From Nereocystis luetkeana (lineage: Eukaryota > Sar > Phaeophyceae > Laminariales > Laminariaceae): a stretch of DNA of 64,000 bases. Made by a program: the position numbers and the translations under genes. Of this stretch, positions 11,596 to 22,270 are shown piece after piece. The notes under the pieces were generated by a model that was not told the DNA's origin, did not search any database, and was given only the letters and a program-made list of their open reading frames with translations. Location: NCBI GenBank assembly GCA_031213475.1, contig JARUPZ010000021.1:1116001-1180000 (forward strand), written 5' to 3'. Every line of letters begins with the position of its first letter. Positions within the stretch are counted from its first letter, which is position 1.

Positions 11596-11815
11596 TTGAC
11601 CGTACCTCAGCATCTATTTTATATCATCCCCGATAGTTTCTGATGCATGCATGCATGCATAGTCTAGTGAGTAATTGTTTCTTGGGGCATTTTGTACGTA
11701 TCAGTATCCAGTAAACAGCAGCAGTAGTATCGCCAATCCGCATTAATACGAATACGTACATGGATAGTTGATATTTACAGGGACGTCGGTTACAGCGAAG
11801 TCAACCAAAACACTT

Positions 11816-12100
11816 GTTGGTGTTATGATACTGCCTTGGCAGAGGCTGAAAACCCAGTAATTGCCTGGGATCGTATAGGTAGTACTTGGGAGGCGTATCT
11901 TAGATGGAAAACCAGGGGGTTTCCCAGCGAGACAGCTTGGCTCTCAGTCTCCGGGTGCACGAAAGGAATACGTCTGCTCTTCTTTTATCTCTGAGCAAAC
12001 CATACACGTGAGTACTAACCAGTACCGACTTAATAGGCAAGCCTGTTCGGGGATACAAAGTGTCCCGACCTTTGATCTTAACAAGTGGCGTCTTCGGCTT
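11816..12100 (+). repeat. Repeat module R7
   Basis: Third copy of the unit. Its lead-in GGTGTTATGATACTGCC and tail GTGTCCCGACCTTTGA match the copy about 0.5 kb upstream, so the two lie in head-to-tail order. Confidence 0.65.
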
Positions 12101-12469
12101 AGGATTTTTTCGTTGTGTTCCTGGTATGTTTTTTCTTGGGCTGGGTTGGGGATGGTTTTGCGTATTTTGTCCTGCCTACCCCCCCTCTCAGTGTCGGGGC
12201 TGGTCTGGATAGTCAGGCCACCCATTTGTGGCACAGGACGCGTTTCCAGAGTCGTGGGCGAGGTTTAGGTGGTTCTCGGCGTATTCCGTGTTATTTTTCT
12301 TCTCGTTTATGGTATTTACTTTTCGTTTTTCCATGAAACATCCCCCCCCCCCCCCCTGTTGCGGGTGGCATGGCGATAGCTCTCGTTAACGATGTATTCC
12401 TGCACTTCAAGCCTAGGCCTTCCTTCCTTTTTTTTTTTTGACGTACCTTGTCGTCTTCCTTGCCTCGCC

Positions 12470-12670
12470 GTTCAGAGGTGTGGGAGTGGGTTTTGAGGAG
12501 CCGCATCTTCGACTCATGTTCTAGTTGTGGAATCGGGGTTTCCATAAATTTCCCATAATTCTGCATATGCGGCTCATCAGAGTGGGCTAGTGTTATGATG
12601 CTGCCTTGAATGAGGCTGAAAACCCGGTTATTACCTGCGTTCAAGTATTGGGATCGTATTTGTAGTACTT
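12470..12670 (+). repeat. Repeat module R7, split by an insertion
   Basis: The R7 lead-in runs up to GGATCGTATTTGTAGTACTT and stops where the C-tail A element begins. It resumes at 13630 with TAGTACTTCTGGGGGG and the usual AGATGG-like and GCGAGGCACC sequence. Confidence 0.65.
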
Positions 12671-13629
12671 GGGGGGGGGGTGTACTCGATAGGAGATACC
12701 TGGTATATACTCGATCTCATGCATGGCCGTAGTCGTATGACCATAGACTCTCGCATCCCTACAATGCCGGGACGGCGCGTGTCGGGTTTTCACCGACCAG
12801 GCAGACATTGCTTGCACCAAGCGCGAAGCGCCGTGGAGTGTCCGCCGAGTCGCGTGAAGGGCGAGCTGCATCCTACTAAGAATCGCTTGTGGGGCGGACT
12901 TGCATACGAATGACAGCTTCAATGAGTTGATTTTGTTTGCGGTGTAAGCATTTCCAGGGACAGCACTGGGAGTACTATGCAACTGCCTCTTGGGTGCCTT
13001 ACCATAGACACTACGTGATACATACAACCGTTCCCATTTGTTCTGGTATCTCGCAGTGCCCACGGGTAATCGACCACAGCCTTGCACGTTAGAGGTGTGG
13101 GAGTGGGTTGTGAAGTGCCGCATCTTCGATCCATTCTCCGAATTCTCCGGATTGTTTTAGTTCATGCCTGAGTTTTCTATGATTCTGCTTATACGACCCT
13201 TCAGGGTGGGCTAGTGTTATGGTATCCCCTTTCGCTTGTTGTGGCATTATGGTTTGTAGCAATCGTTCCCTCATCATACCTGGCAGGTGTTATCGCCTGC
13301 TTTTCTGAAGACATCTGGCGAGGCAAAGAGCAATAATACAAGAGCTTATACCATCGTCAAGCACCTCGTGTGAGTGACCAGAACTGAGCCAAAGGCATCA
13401 ACCTGCTAGCAGTAGTCGGCCCCTAGGTCCATACTGCCTTACACTTGACACATTTGTGCGGAGCAAAGGTTGTTCACCTCGCACAAACGATCTGACTCGA
13501 CAACCAGCTGTGACCGACCGCCAAAAAAACTGAAACTAAAACGGTTCTTCTGTGGTTGTCTAGCTCAAGTAGTGAGCGGCATGTTTTACAGTGTCGTTGC
13601 CAACCGACGCCAACCCAACCTAGATCTAA
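12671..13629 (-). mobile_element. C-tail family A element with 8-bp TSD
   Basis: The element sits inside an R7 unit and is flanked by TAGTACTT on both sides (12663-12670 and 13630-13637), which reads as an 8-bp target site duplication. On the minus strand it starts near GGTTGGGTTGGCGTCGG and ends in GAGTACACC plus a C run. There are no terminal inverted repeats. The body is shared with 48046-48532, where the same end-to-end order is seen. About 13.09-13.43 kb is not part of the shared body and looks like later insertions. No protein is recognisable. Confidence 0.6.
13230..13425 (+). repeat. Dispersed repeat, partner at 37410-37700
   Basis: Both copies contain CTCATCATA...CCTGGCAGG(T/C)GTTATCG, a GGCGAG(G)CAA stretch, and CAAGCACCT(C/T)GTGTG followed by GACCAGA or GCCAGAG. 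The order is conserved over about 200 bp. The family is unknown. Confidence 0.5.
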
Positions 13630-13835
13630 TAGTACTTCTGGGGGGTGTATCTTTGATGGAAAGCCAGGGGTTTCCCCAGCGAGGCACCAGCTTGGCTCTC
13701 AGTCTCCGCGTGCACGAAAGGAATAGAGCTGCTCTTCTTCTATCTCTAAGCAAACAACACACGTGAGTACCAACGAGTACCGACTTAACAGGCAAACCTG
13801 AGTAGGGATCCAAAGTGTCCCGACCTTGATATTAA
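13630..13835 (+). repeat. Repeat module R7, second half
   Basis: Continuation of the unit interrupted at 12670. It includes GCGAGGCACCAGC, GTACCAACGAGTACC and TGTCCCGACCTTGA. Confidence 0.6.
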
Positions 13836-13924
13836 CCCCTCTAGTACCGCAGCCCGATTTGGGGACAAATCAGTCTAATTCCAAGTGAGTTGTCCCCAAA
13901 ACGGGACTGGGGTCCTATAAGGGG
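13836..13924. mobile_element. MITE-2 (piggyBac-type)
   Basis: Near-palindromic unit around GCCCGATTTGGGGACAAA and TTGTCCCCAAAACGGGAC, following a TTAA at 13832-13835. The ends are diverged from the family consensus CCCTTTTAGAACCGCAG. Confidence 0.7.
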
Positions 13925-14075
13925 CATAGTTACCTAATGACGGGGAATCGGAAAAGAGGGAACAGCCGTTTGGAAAACTTACTACACGTATTACGCCTAA
14001 TGCTGTACTATCACGGGATGTTAATTATCCCCCCGGGGACGAAAACGGCGCGTACTCATGGGGTAGTAGTGTGCG

Positions 14076-14078
<3 letters not shown>

Positions 14079-14114
<36 letters not shown>

Positions 14115-14432
14115 CTCATCCCATTTATTATCTTCGCACATCTTCTTCTCTCTCTCCTTCCAACTCGTAACTCAGATCCGGGGTCACATAGTAGGCTCTT
14201 CTCCCCCCTTCCCGCTACGGTACGTGCCTTCATTTTTATCGCGAGAAGATTTCAGCCTTTTCTTCCCTCGTCGACTCGCATCGAATTGTGCCTACCCACG
14301 CTGTAAGGCGCTCTCAACAATTGAATCCTTTTTTTTATTTTTGCAAATAAAGTCAAAGTCCGACCCACCTGGGGCTCGAACCCAGGACTCAAACAAGTAG
14401 AATTCGAGGTTAACCACTTGAACCACCGGGGC
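14079..14432 (-). mobile_element. tRNA-derived SINE with long A tail
   Basis: Minus-strand copy. On the plus strand it opens with a T run of about 36 bases (14079-14114) and ends with the complement of the A and B boxes (GGGCTCGAACCC near 14371, AACCACTTGAACCACC near 14411). It differs from the 8.1 and 17.3 kb copies at only a few positions over the body. The long uninterrupted tail suggests a recent insertion. I saw no clear target duplication. Confidence 0.88.
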
Positions 14433-14458
14433 GACCGGCATGCTGCCTATCAGTTATT

Positions 14459-14560
14459 ATTACGGGAGACTATAGTTAATAGGACCTATGGTGTACACAA
14501 GAACCTATATATTTCCCCATCTTTACCCACAATATTTGGTCCTACTTACTACAGTATGCC
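14459..14560. mobile_element. MITE-1, diverged copy
   Basis: TA followed by TTACGGGAGACTATAG...AATAGGACC...ATTTGGTCCTACTTACTA. The right end is degenerate. It lies next to the 5' end of the SINE copy. Confidence 0.6.
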
Positions 14561-15957
14561 GCGTATTTATTGGGTGTCCGCCCCCCTAAAGTGGCGTTTA
14601 TATTGAGGGGGAGGGGGCCTTACGTAATTTCGATATTTTTCCAGCAGTTACGTATGTCGGTGTTTTGGTTACGCGTAATTACGTTTACCCCGTAACCGAC
14701 ATCTTCCCTCGGATATTTTATTTTACCGCTGTTGCAGTGTTGTTGCGTTCATTATTATAATACGAGGTACCAGGTATAGTTTTTATTATTTAATTATTTC
14801 TTAGGGCCCGTTGAATAGACATACTATAGAATACTCTATTTATAGCAAACTACTTGTTGATTGATCGAGATCGTTCTTCCGCACCGTAAAATCGACATTA
14901 TTATTATTGTTCAATTACAGATAATACAATATAATCGAGTGAAATCATGGTTTGTAATTCCACATCCACCCATCCACATCGCACTCCTTCCTTCCTTTGA
15001 TATTCCATCCACACCAGCCACAATAATAATAGTTCACAAAATCACAAAAAATACGATATTACAAGTCTAAGAGCAGACGCTCGCAGGGACACTGCTCCAA
15101 CTCTTCTTTATTTTGATTTTGCATCAGACTAAAACAGTTTTTTTAGAAGTAAGGTATTGAATACTGGTATTATTAATATTTAATACCTGGTAGTAGTCTT
15201 TTTTTGTATTTTATTCCAAGCGGCATTCTTTGTCATCAGAAGCACGCAAGGGGGATGGGGGGTGGAGACAGCCCAGCCTTCGGCCTCGGGCCACAACAAA
15301 TTATATTCCAGGCACGGTATATTATTTTGCTATAAATAGTATTGAATTTTGTTTTACCACCAATATTGCGACGAATGCCAAACTAATAATACTCCGCGTA
15401 TATGTATATACATACCAGGTACAAGGTATGTATTAAAATATGCCCTCTTTACTTGGTATAATAATGTTGTCATCACTGAAATTCAGAAATATTAACTTCC
15501 AGCAAACATAATACTGCAGGCTGCAGGTGTATGTAATACTGAAATAACGAGCACGATACGTAACGAATATGACTCTATATACCGTATGATATTATATGAT
15601 ATTTAACATATAAAAATATCATTCTTGTTCGTAATAAATGATGTTTTCTCAGAATTTTGTAAATATTCATTGTAACAATAATATTTTGCTATTGACATTA
15701 TAGTAATAACTACCGTTACAATAACATACTTTTTTTTGGTTTGCTGACTTTTTTTACGTAGTCAAATTTAAATTTATTTGTGGTACACTTCTTGGTATTT
15801 TCTACTGGATATTTTACCCGAGGATATCACAATCGGCGCACAAAGGTTCCCAGAAGGCTGCTTACTTCTACTATTTATATTAATAATAGAATGAGTGCTC
15901 GTTGTATGAGTCTAAAAGAAGCCAATTAAAATACTCCGTAATATTGAAAACTGAACA
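14561..15957. other. AT-rich region without recognised gene
   Basis: Markedly AT-rich, with many short TATTAATA-like and TACCAGGTA-like motifs (for example near 14.77, 15.19 and 15.42 kb). No open frame longer than about 70 residues looks coding. Confidence 0.5.
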
Positions 15958-16117
15958 CCCCCCTTCGCGCTTGGTGCAAGCAATAATATATCCTCTGCCT
16001 GGTCGGTGGATCCCGACGTGCTCGGTCCCGGCGCTGTACGTAGGGGTGCAAGGGCCTAGGATATGGTCGTCATACCAACCATGACCATGCATGACATGAT
16101 GAGTACACCCCGTGCTC
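15958..16117 (+). repeat. C-tail family A fragment
   Basis: From CGCGCTTGGTGCAAGCAA through CCTGGTCGG and CCGGCGCTGTA to ATGATGAGTACACCCC. It is truncated at its start and ends at the GAGTACACC terminus, here with a very short C run. Confidence 0.65.
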
Positions 16118-16253
16118 GATTATTTGCCGCTTTACCAGGTACCAGATACCTGTTAATCATTAATTATCAATAGATTATAATACCCTGGTATAACTATAGC
16201 ATTAGCACCTGATATATTTGGAAAATTGAAAAAAAAAAAACACACACACACAC

Positions 16254-16322
16254 AGCTGCGAGATCGAGGATATATATGTCGAAACTTATGTTTGCAAGCC
16301 GTGTGTGATACTTCGATCTAAT
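16254..16322 (+). repeat. Short dispersed repeat (~65 bp)
   Basis: CTGCGAGATCGAGGAT ... GTCGAAACTTATGTTTGC ... GTGTGTGATACTTCGATC. Similar units are at 38505-38582 (minus), 50190-50240 (minus, partial) and 54359-54427. Function unknown. Confidence 0.45.
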
Positions 16323-16487
16323 TAATACACCTCGTATAGATAGATACCGGAGAATACACGTAGTCTATAATATAGAGGGCGGACCTCGTTTTTCTCTCCT
16401 GATGTCCTTGTTCATGCGAGTAGTGTATCGTATTCATGCATCGTACCTGGCATACTTTATACCTTTATGGGGGAGCGAAGAGCGGTG

Positions 16488-17075
16488 GTGGGGGGGTGTA
16501 CTCGATAGGAGAGATGCACTCGATCTCATGCATGGCCGTAGTCGTATGACCATAGACCGGGGGAAGGTGGGAAGAGGAGGGGGGGGGGGGGGAGGGCGAT
16601 GGGAGGGGAGAGGGGGTACTCATGCCATGCGCGGCCGTGGTCGCATGGCCACAGACCCTCGCACCCCTACAATGCCGGGACGGACCGCGTTGGGTTTCCA
16701 CCGACCAGGCAGACATTGCTTGAACAAAACGCAAAGCGTCTTGAGGTGTTGAGCGCATGAAGGGTGAGCTGCATCCCACGAAGCACCCCGGGGGGGGGGG
16801 GGGGCACGAGGGGAGGGGGGAGGGGCGGGGGTGTACTCATGCCATGCATGACCGTAGTCGTGTGACCATAGACTCTATTAATAGCATCCCTACAATGCTG
16901 GGACGGAGCACGTCGGGTTTCCACTTACCAGGCAGACGTTGCCTGCACCAAACGCGAAGCGCCGTGAGGTATTGGGCGAGTCGCCTGAAGGGCGAGCTGC
17001 ATCCTACTAAGAACCGCTTGTCAGGCGGACGTACAATGGAAGTCAGCGTCGAGTGAATTGTCTTTTTTTCTGGTG
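16488..17075 (-). repeat. Cluster of three truncated C-tail A copies
   Basis: Three units (about 16490-16558, 16600-16795 and 16786-17075) each start with a G run then TACTC and the complement of the family end, and each stops at a different point in the body. In the third unit the site usually read GACTCTCGCATCC is GACTCTATTAATAGCATCC (TATTAATA at 16876-16883). That is the expected state after insertion and imprecise loss of a TA-targeting element. Confidence 0.7.
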
Positions 17076-17091
17076 TGGCCAATTCCAGAGC

Positions 17092-17142
17092 CGGGGGGGG
17101 GGGGGGGGGGGGGCTGGGGGACGAAGGGGGGGGGGGGGGGGG
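17092..17142. repeat. Poly(G) tracts
   Basis: Two long G runs separated by CTGGGGGACGAA. Such tracts elsewhere mark the tail ends of C-tail elements, though no body is attached here. Confidence 0.7.
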
Positions 17143-17270
17143 GGCTTGTAAACAGCGTCGAGCATGAGACCGGAATACATTAGGAGAACCATCTTAAGGC
17201 CCAAAAGCCAAAAACCATATCGTTTGTATACACGCTCAGCGTAGGAAGCGACCAGAGGCTGATGACATCC

Positions 17271-17615
17271 AAGCCCCGGTGGTTCAAGTGGTTAACCTCG
17301 AATTCTACTTGTATTTGATTCCTGGGTTCGAGCCCCAGGTGGGTCGGACATTTGACATTATTTGCAAAAATAAAAATAAAAAAGGATTCAATTGTTGAGA
17401 GCGCCTTGCAGCGTGGGTAGACACAATTCGATGCGAGTCGACGAGGGAAGAAAAAGGCTGAAATCTTCTCGCGATAAAAATGAAGGCACGTACCGTAGCG
17501 GGAAGGGGGTAGAAGAGCCTGCTATGTGACCCCGGATCTGAGTTACGAGTTGGAAGGAGAGAGAGAAGAAGATGTGCGAAGATAATAAATGGGGTGAGCA
17601 AAAAAAAAAAAAAAA
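17271..17615 (+). mobile_element. tRNA-derived SINE, full length
   Basis: Same family as the 8.1 and 14.1 kb copies. It has A box TGGTTCAAGTGG, B box GGTTCGAGCCC and an A tail ending near 17615. The head starts a few bases later than in the other copies. Confidence 0.87.
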
Positions 17616-17689
17616 GAGTCCGACGACCCTATGGGAAACCTGTTCAAGGTATGCCGGAGCGGGGGTGAGGAGAGGGGGGAAGGGGACCG

Positions 17690-17760
17690 AGGGGGGGAGT
17701 ACTCGATATATTGCATGGCCGTAGCCGTAAAGCCGTAGTCGTATAACCATAGGTCGGGTG
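17690..17760 (-). repeat. C-tail family A, short fragment
   Basis: A G run, AGTACTCGATATATTGCATGG, then the Y-shaped block CCGTAGTCGTATAACCATAG. Only about 60 bp from the tail end is present. Confidence 0.55.
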
Positions 17761-18338
17761 GGGTATAGGGGAGGTGATGACTGACTGTGTAAGAATCCAC
17801 GAGAAGAGTCTACTTGTGAGGACGGGCTTAGGCTCGACTTGAAGGCTGTGGCAAGTCCTTGTATTGAGTAGCGTGGAGAGCACGCCAGATAACTGGGATG
17901 CAGGCTTAACGGGACGCCTGGCGAACGATACGACGTGATGAGACAGGGGAGGCCTCGTCATGCTTGAGGGCGATCTCGGGATAATATATCAATCAGGATT
18001 CGCCCGCCGACGAAGGATTGTACCGAGATCTTACCGACGAGATTTTAGGAGATCTGTTGTCACACTGGTACAACAAAAAGAGAAGCATACACTATCATGT
18101 ATGTAGATGAAACGGTTACAGAGCAGATGTGATATTTTTCGAGGGTCTCTTTCTACGTGACTGTTGGACACGACCTGCCACCCACATCGCCCCCCAATGT
18201 TTGAAGGCCTCATGCCGAAAAACTCAGTATAAGCTTGCGAACATCTTTGGACGCAGACAGGTTTTACGGGATCTCTGATATTTAAAAGTCATTGTACGGC
18301 AGCAGTTGATATATAAACTTCGCATTTTTTAGTCAACT

Positions 18339-18420
18339 TCTCTTGTCACCGCTTGCGTTAATCTGCATCCTGCTCCAGATCTCTTGTCACCGCTTGCGTT
18401 AATCTGCATCCTGCTCCAGA
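18339..18420. repeat. 41-bp perfect tandem duplication
   Basis: TCTCTTGTCACCGCTTGCG...GCTCCAGA occurs twice back to back with a period of 41 bp and no visible difference, so the duplication is recent. Confidence 0.9.
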
Positions 18421-19320
18421 TCGGGATCAGGAGCCGGCAGCTTACCAGGATCTGTAGAAGCCAACGCACCAAGACGGTTTGAACTTACCGGTCTGCAGAT
18501 GTGGCCGTGGGCGAACTGGATGACCAGTTGACTGGAGCCCGCGGACAACGATGGAGCTGGCCCTCGCGGATGCGCCCCGCGAGTGCCTGGCAGCTCCATC
18601 GTTTTCTGTCGGTTCCAGTGAAATGGCCGTCCAGATCGCCCGTGGCCACAACTGCAGAGCGATAAGTTTGGCTTCTGCGACGGAGGTGAGTTGGTCACGG
18701 AACGAACTGAATTTTCGCAGGTACCCCGGCAACTATGTACGATCGAAAAAACTCTCTAGGGCCGAACCCAAAACAAGCGAAGGATGTCCTTGAGCGTCCT
18801 GTAGTACGTGGTGTTATTGGCAAGCTGAAATAGTCCGCAGTAGTTCTGCCCATTCGTCATGTTTGACACTGACGCACGTCGCCAGCATCATATATATGCG
18901 TTGTACTATGCACACGCTCTAAAACGGGATCGCGTTGCGGGTGACACGCTGATGTGCGCGTCTTTTTTTGAGCTCAAACACGGATTGCACCTATGTCAAG
19001 TGCTCGTTTTCGAAGTCAGCGCCTTGATCGGATGGGCAGAGTTTCAGGGGCAGAGAAAACCGAAGAAAAAAACGCGCTTCTACAAAAACGCGGGACGATT
19101 GTCGATGCCGATTTGTCACTAGTCGGGGTTCTGAAATGAGAGAACGGGTCAGCTGGCAGGTGGTCTATCGCTGACAATACGTGCTTCGAGTTTTTCGACC
19201 AAGGAGAGGGCACCCAGCAACATGACGACGGCGCCGGCGTTCCCGTGGATGAAAACGAAACCAAGCACGGGCTCAACATTTCTAGAACGAAAACGTAGAA
19301 TTCCGATCGTAGTGTTACCG

Positions 19321-19350
19321 GGATACATACATACATACATACATACATAC
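19321..19350 (+). repeat. (CATA)n microsatellite
   Basis: About seven CATA units within ATACATACATACATAC. Confidence 0.85.
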
Positions 19351-20448
19351 TTCGAAGTATCTGCGAAATCGCAGTTGCACAAGTCCTGCAGTCGACGCCA
19401 CACATGACAACGAACTCCGGGTTCTACTTAAGGGCTGTACGAAACCAATTTCTTCCTCTTGAATGAGTAGCGACAGCACGCCGGGTGTCTGGGGTGCAAG
19501 CTTGACGGCAAGCGTGGCGAGTTGGTGCGGCGGCAGCGTGGTGAGTAAGGAATTTTTACGATGATGTGCGGTGACCTTGCAGTCGCGAAGCGGAGAGCCC
19601 AGGGGAGAGGTGGCATACCCTGGGGGTGTCGGGATAGACGTTTCGTCGAGCGGTTTTATTTTACGGTGAAACGCCTTCCCCAGGGGGTTGCTCGTGATGC
19701 GTCCCCTTCAAGAACCGGGTGTTTCATTCAACACCGCCCACGGAAGGAAGAAAATGTGCCCAAAGTAAAAGTTAAAAGGATTCACAAAGGGAACTAAGGA
19801 ATGGCTAAAGGCTAAAGGAGAACTAATCGCTCTTAGCTCGTACCGGTATGCACTAATCGAGATTGTGGCTCTGAGACTCGTGAAGCTGCTGTATCGCTTG
19901 GGATCCGGAGCTTTGGAAGAACTGAAGATGCTAACTGGTCCTATAAACGAACTCAGGAAGCAAGCAGGCGAGTCTTACCCGGTCCAGCTTGGGGCGCTTG
20001 CGGCAACAGAACGAAACCATGTGACGAGACGGAAGGCACGCCTCGTCGTGCGTTCAGGAAATCTCGAGATAATGTCGTCAACAGGATTCGCCCGTCGACG
20101 AAGGATGGTACCGAGATCTTGCCGACGCGATCTTAGGGTATCTATTGTCGCAGTTGCACAGTAAGAAGAGACGAGCTTAATACCTGGCATGGGCGTAGAT
20201 GGAACGGGTATACAGTACTCCCATGGGATGTATTTTCGATGATTTATTTCTGCATGAAGGTTGGGCGAGACAGGCCACACACTTTGTAGTAAATAGGAAC
20301 AATAGTGGGTAGCAGTATTGGTAGTACACAGATAGCAGCAGCAGCAGCAGTAGCAGCGGCAGCAGTAGCAGCACGCTTGCACGCCGTTGTCTGGCAAATA
20401 AGAGGATATGGGGGTGACAGACGCATGCTACGTACGGCGGTAAGGGTT

Positions 20449-20640
20449 TTGCCTGATTTTCTGAGGCTCCTCGCTTAACCTTTAAGGACGGACGGCAGTC
20501 TCGTTTCGGGAACGAACCACTCAAAATTCTAAGTAGGTTGTCCCCAAAACGGGACTGCAGTCCTGAACGGGCTAAGGAAGTCCATATCTCACCCAAAAAG
20601 CCGGCTTCGAGGGAAATTTTTAAGTGCAACTTGATCAACC
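20449..20640 (+). mobile_element. R8 element fragment split by MITE-2
   Basis: TTTTCTGAGGCTCCTCGC then TTAA, a MITE-2, then CTAAGGAAGTCCATATCTCACCC. The flanks match the R8 element at 30914-31173 (CTGACGCTCCTCGCTTAAGG...ACCTCACCCG), so MITE-2 entered at TTAA within R8. Confidence 0.6.
20479..20572. mobile_element. MITE-2 nested in R8
   Basis: Diverged MITE-2 (GGCAGTCTCGTTTCGGGA ... TTGTCCCCAAAACGGGAC) directly after TTAA at 20475-20478. The matching flank on the right is CTAA. Confidence 0.65.
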
Positions 20641-20928
20641 ATACTTCGACCCCAGTATGATATCACACACTTGAAGTAAAAACGCAAATGTGTTCGAACG
20701 GTAAATCATGTCTTATAAGGCACGTGCCTTATTAGGTAGTTCCTCTGTGGGGGAAAGTCCGCCAATCAAAAATCAATTGACCATAATGTGCTGCCGTATC
20801 GTATTGGAGTCGTACTCATTGATACCTCAAGTTCTGTCCCCTAGATCGTAACGCCTCTTCTCAATATCGCTCTGTACCTATGGGAGGACGAGACTTGCCA
20901 ATATATGTTTCTTCATTCTCCCCGAAGA
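20641..20928. other. No gene or repeat recognised
   Basis: Mixed sequence with no conserved frame. Confidence 0.4.
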
Positions 20929-21190
20929 TAGGCGAGGGGGGGAGGGGGGGGGAAGGGTGTACTCATCGTCATGCATGGCCGTAGTCGGATGCCCATGGAC
21001 CCTCGCACCCCTACAATGCCGGGACGAAGCACCTCGGTTTTTGACCGACTAGGCAGACATTGCTTGCACCAAGCGCGAAGCGAAAACGTGAGGTGTTGCG
21101 AGTCGCAATAAGCGCGGGCTGACCTCCTACTAAGAACTGCTCGTGATCTTGTATACGGACGACGGCATCGAATTAATTAATCCAGAGGGG
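20929..21190 (-). repeat. C-tail family A copy
   Basis: G run, GTGTACTCATCGTCATGCATG, ACAATGCCGGGACG, GCAGACATTGCTTGCACC and GCGCGAAGCG, then TCCTACTAAGAACTGCTCG. It is truncated before the far end of the family. Confidence 0.65.
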
Positions 21191-21399
21191 GGGGGGGGCG
21201 CTCGTTGCAGTAGCTGCAGTTGGGACACATCCATCCCCCACCCGAGCAGCTCGTGCTGCTTAACGTGGCCAATTCCGTGACCGTCGGGTTTTCACCGACC
21301 GCAGGTGAAATGTGCAGGGGGGGGGGGGGGGTCGGCACACCCACCACATGATAAGGAGGCCTGTTTTGGTGCGCCCATCATTACCCCTCGAGGACCCCG

Positions 21400-21560
21400 T
21401 AACTACCGTATCACGTGGGGTGATAAGTAACACACCGTCAGGGATGACATTCAGAGCCGATTTTCCCCGAAATACGCATTAAGGGGGGCACACACTACGA
21501 AATTGGCGGCTTTTGGAATAATTATCTCGTTGAGATGTTTCCACAGATGCCTTGCTCGGC
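21400..21560 (+). repeat. Dispersed repeat, partner at 24590-24735
   Basis: GTGATAAGTAACACACC ... GAGCCGATTTTCCCCGAAA ... GGGCACACACTACGA ... GGCGGCTTTTGGAAT. The partner reads GTGATAGGAAAACACACC ... GAGCCGGTTTTCTCCAAAG ... GGCGGCTTGGGAAT. Confidence 0.55.
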
Positions 21561-21591
21561 GGTTTCACCCTCCCCGCTTTGGAGTTCGTCC

Positions 21592-21745
21592 GAGGGGCGT
21601 GTCATCTTACCACGCGTGTGTTGCACGGTATGCTACCGTGTCACACGTGCGTTGCACGGTATGTTATCCTATCACGCGTTGGGTTTTATGGTATCTCTTA
21701 TCACACGTGTGTCATGTTGTATTACTGTACGACACGTATGTTGTT
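21592..21745 (+). repeat. Degenerate tandem repeat, ~40 bp period
   Basis: Repeated units around ATCACACGTGTGTTGCACGG and GGTATGTTATC. They are variably preserved. Confidence 0.6.
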
Positions 21746-21829
21746 GTTTGCTACAAACGTGATCCCTGATGAGGCGCGTGCTGCGATGATAGGGAGGGAT
21801 ACACGAGTAGCACATCTCTAATTTCAGCC

Positions 21830-22270
21830 AAAACCGTGGAGCGCGCCGAGTTCGCACAAAACGGGTGCAATCGTTTTTCTCGGCGCTCGTTGTTTCTCGC
21901 CAGACGACAAGGGTGCTGCAGAGTACTTGAAGCCGAGAACATGATATTTTTCGGGAGGCTCTCGACCGGCATCTGCTTCCCGAAACGCCATGTTCGGTAT
22001 TCGCAAAGCCTTCCCCTTCACGAAAAAATCGAGCGCGTGAAAAATCGATTGCACCCCTGCGCGAACTCAACGCTCTTTACCGTATACTTGAGACTGACGG
22101 GGCTCTCCATGGCCGACGGAAAGACTACCCAACAAGGCACGCCTTATCGTCCGCATACGCTAGCGTGTTGCTGTGATGGAGTCCGCATGTATAGACGTGG
22201 GAATGTATGCGGGCTTGGGATTCTTAGAAAAAAGCGACGTCACGCCTCTGAAATGAGGTGCACGCGGTAG
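21830..22270. other. Open but unrecognised stretch
   Basis: A plus-strand frame of about 144 residues starting MERAEFAQNGCNRF is open. It has no homopolymers and no recognisable domain. The opposite strand is also open over part of it. It may be part of a diverged mobile element. Confidence 0.2.

Larger units (their letters stand above)
17820..20300. mobile_element. Possible LTR-type retroelement fossil
   Basis: Two similar segments in the same orientation (about 17.82-18.2 kb and 19.43-20.3 kb, the latter interrupted) share GATTCGCCCG(C/T)CGACGAAGGAT, ACCGAGATCTT(A/G)CCGAC and GAGTAGCG...AGCACGCC. They flank about 1.2 kb in which a minus-strand frame weakly recalls a Ty3/gypsy-type polyprotein. 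The arrangement could be an old, broken and truncated LTR element. The evidence is thin, because the repeats could also be unrelated dispersed copies. Confidence 0.25.

Noticed and set aside
17092-17142. Poly(G) tracts as assembly gaps
   Set aside because: They recur at defined positions next to GTACTC termini of two repeat families, so they look biological, though their exact lengths may be unreliable.
18440-18840. Firm reverse transcriptase call
   Set aside because: The resemblance to a Ty3/gypsy-type polyprotein is short and weak. It is kept only as a low-confidence fossil.
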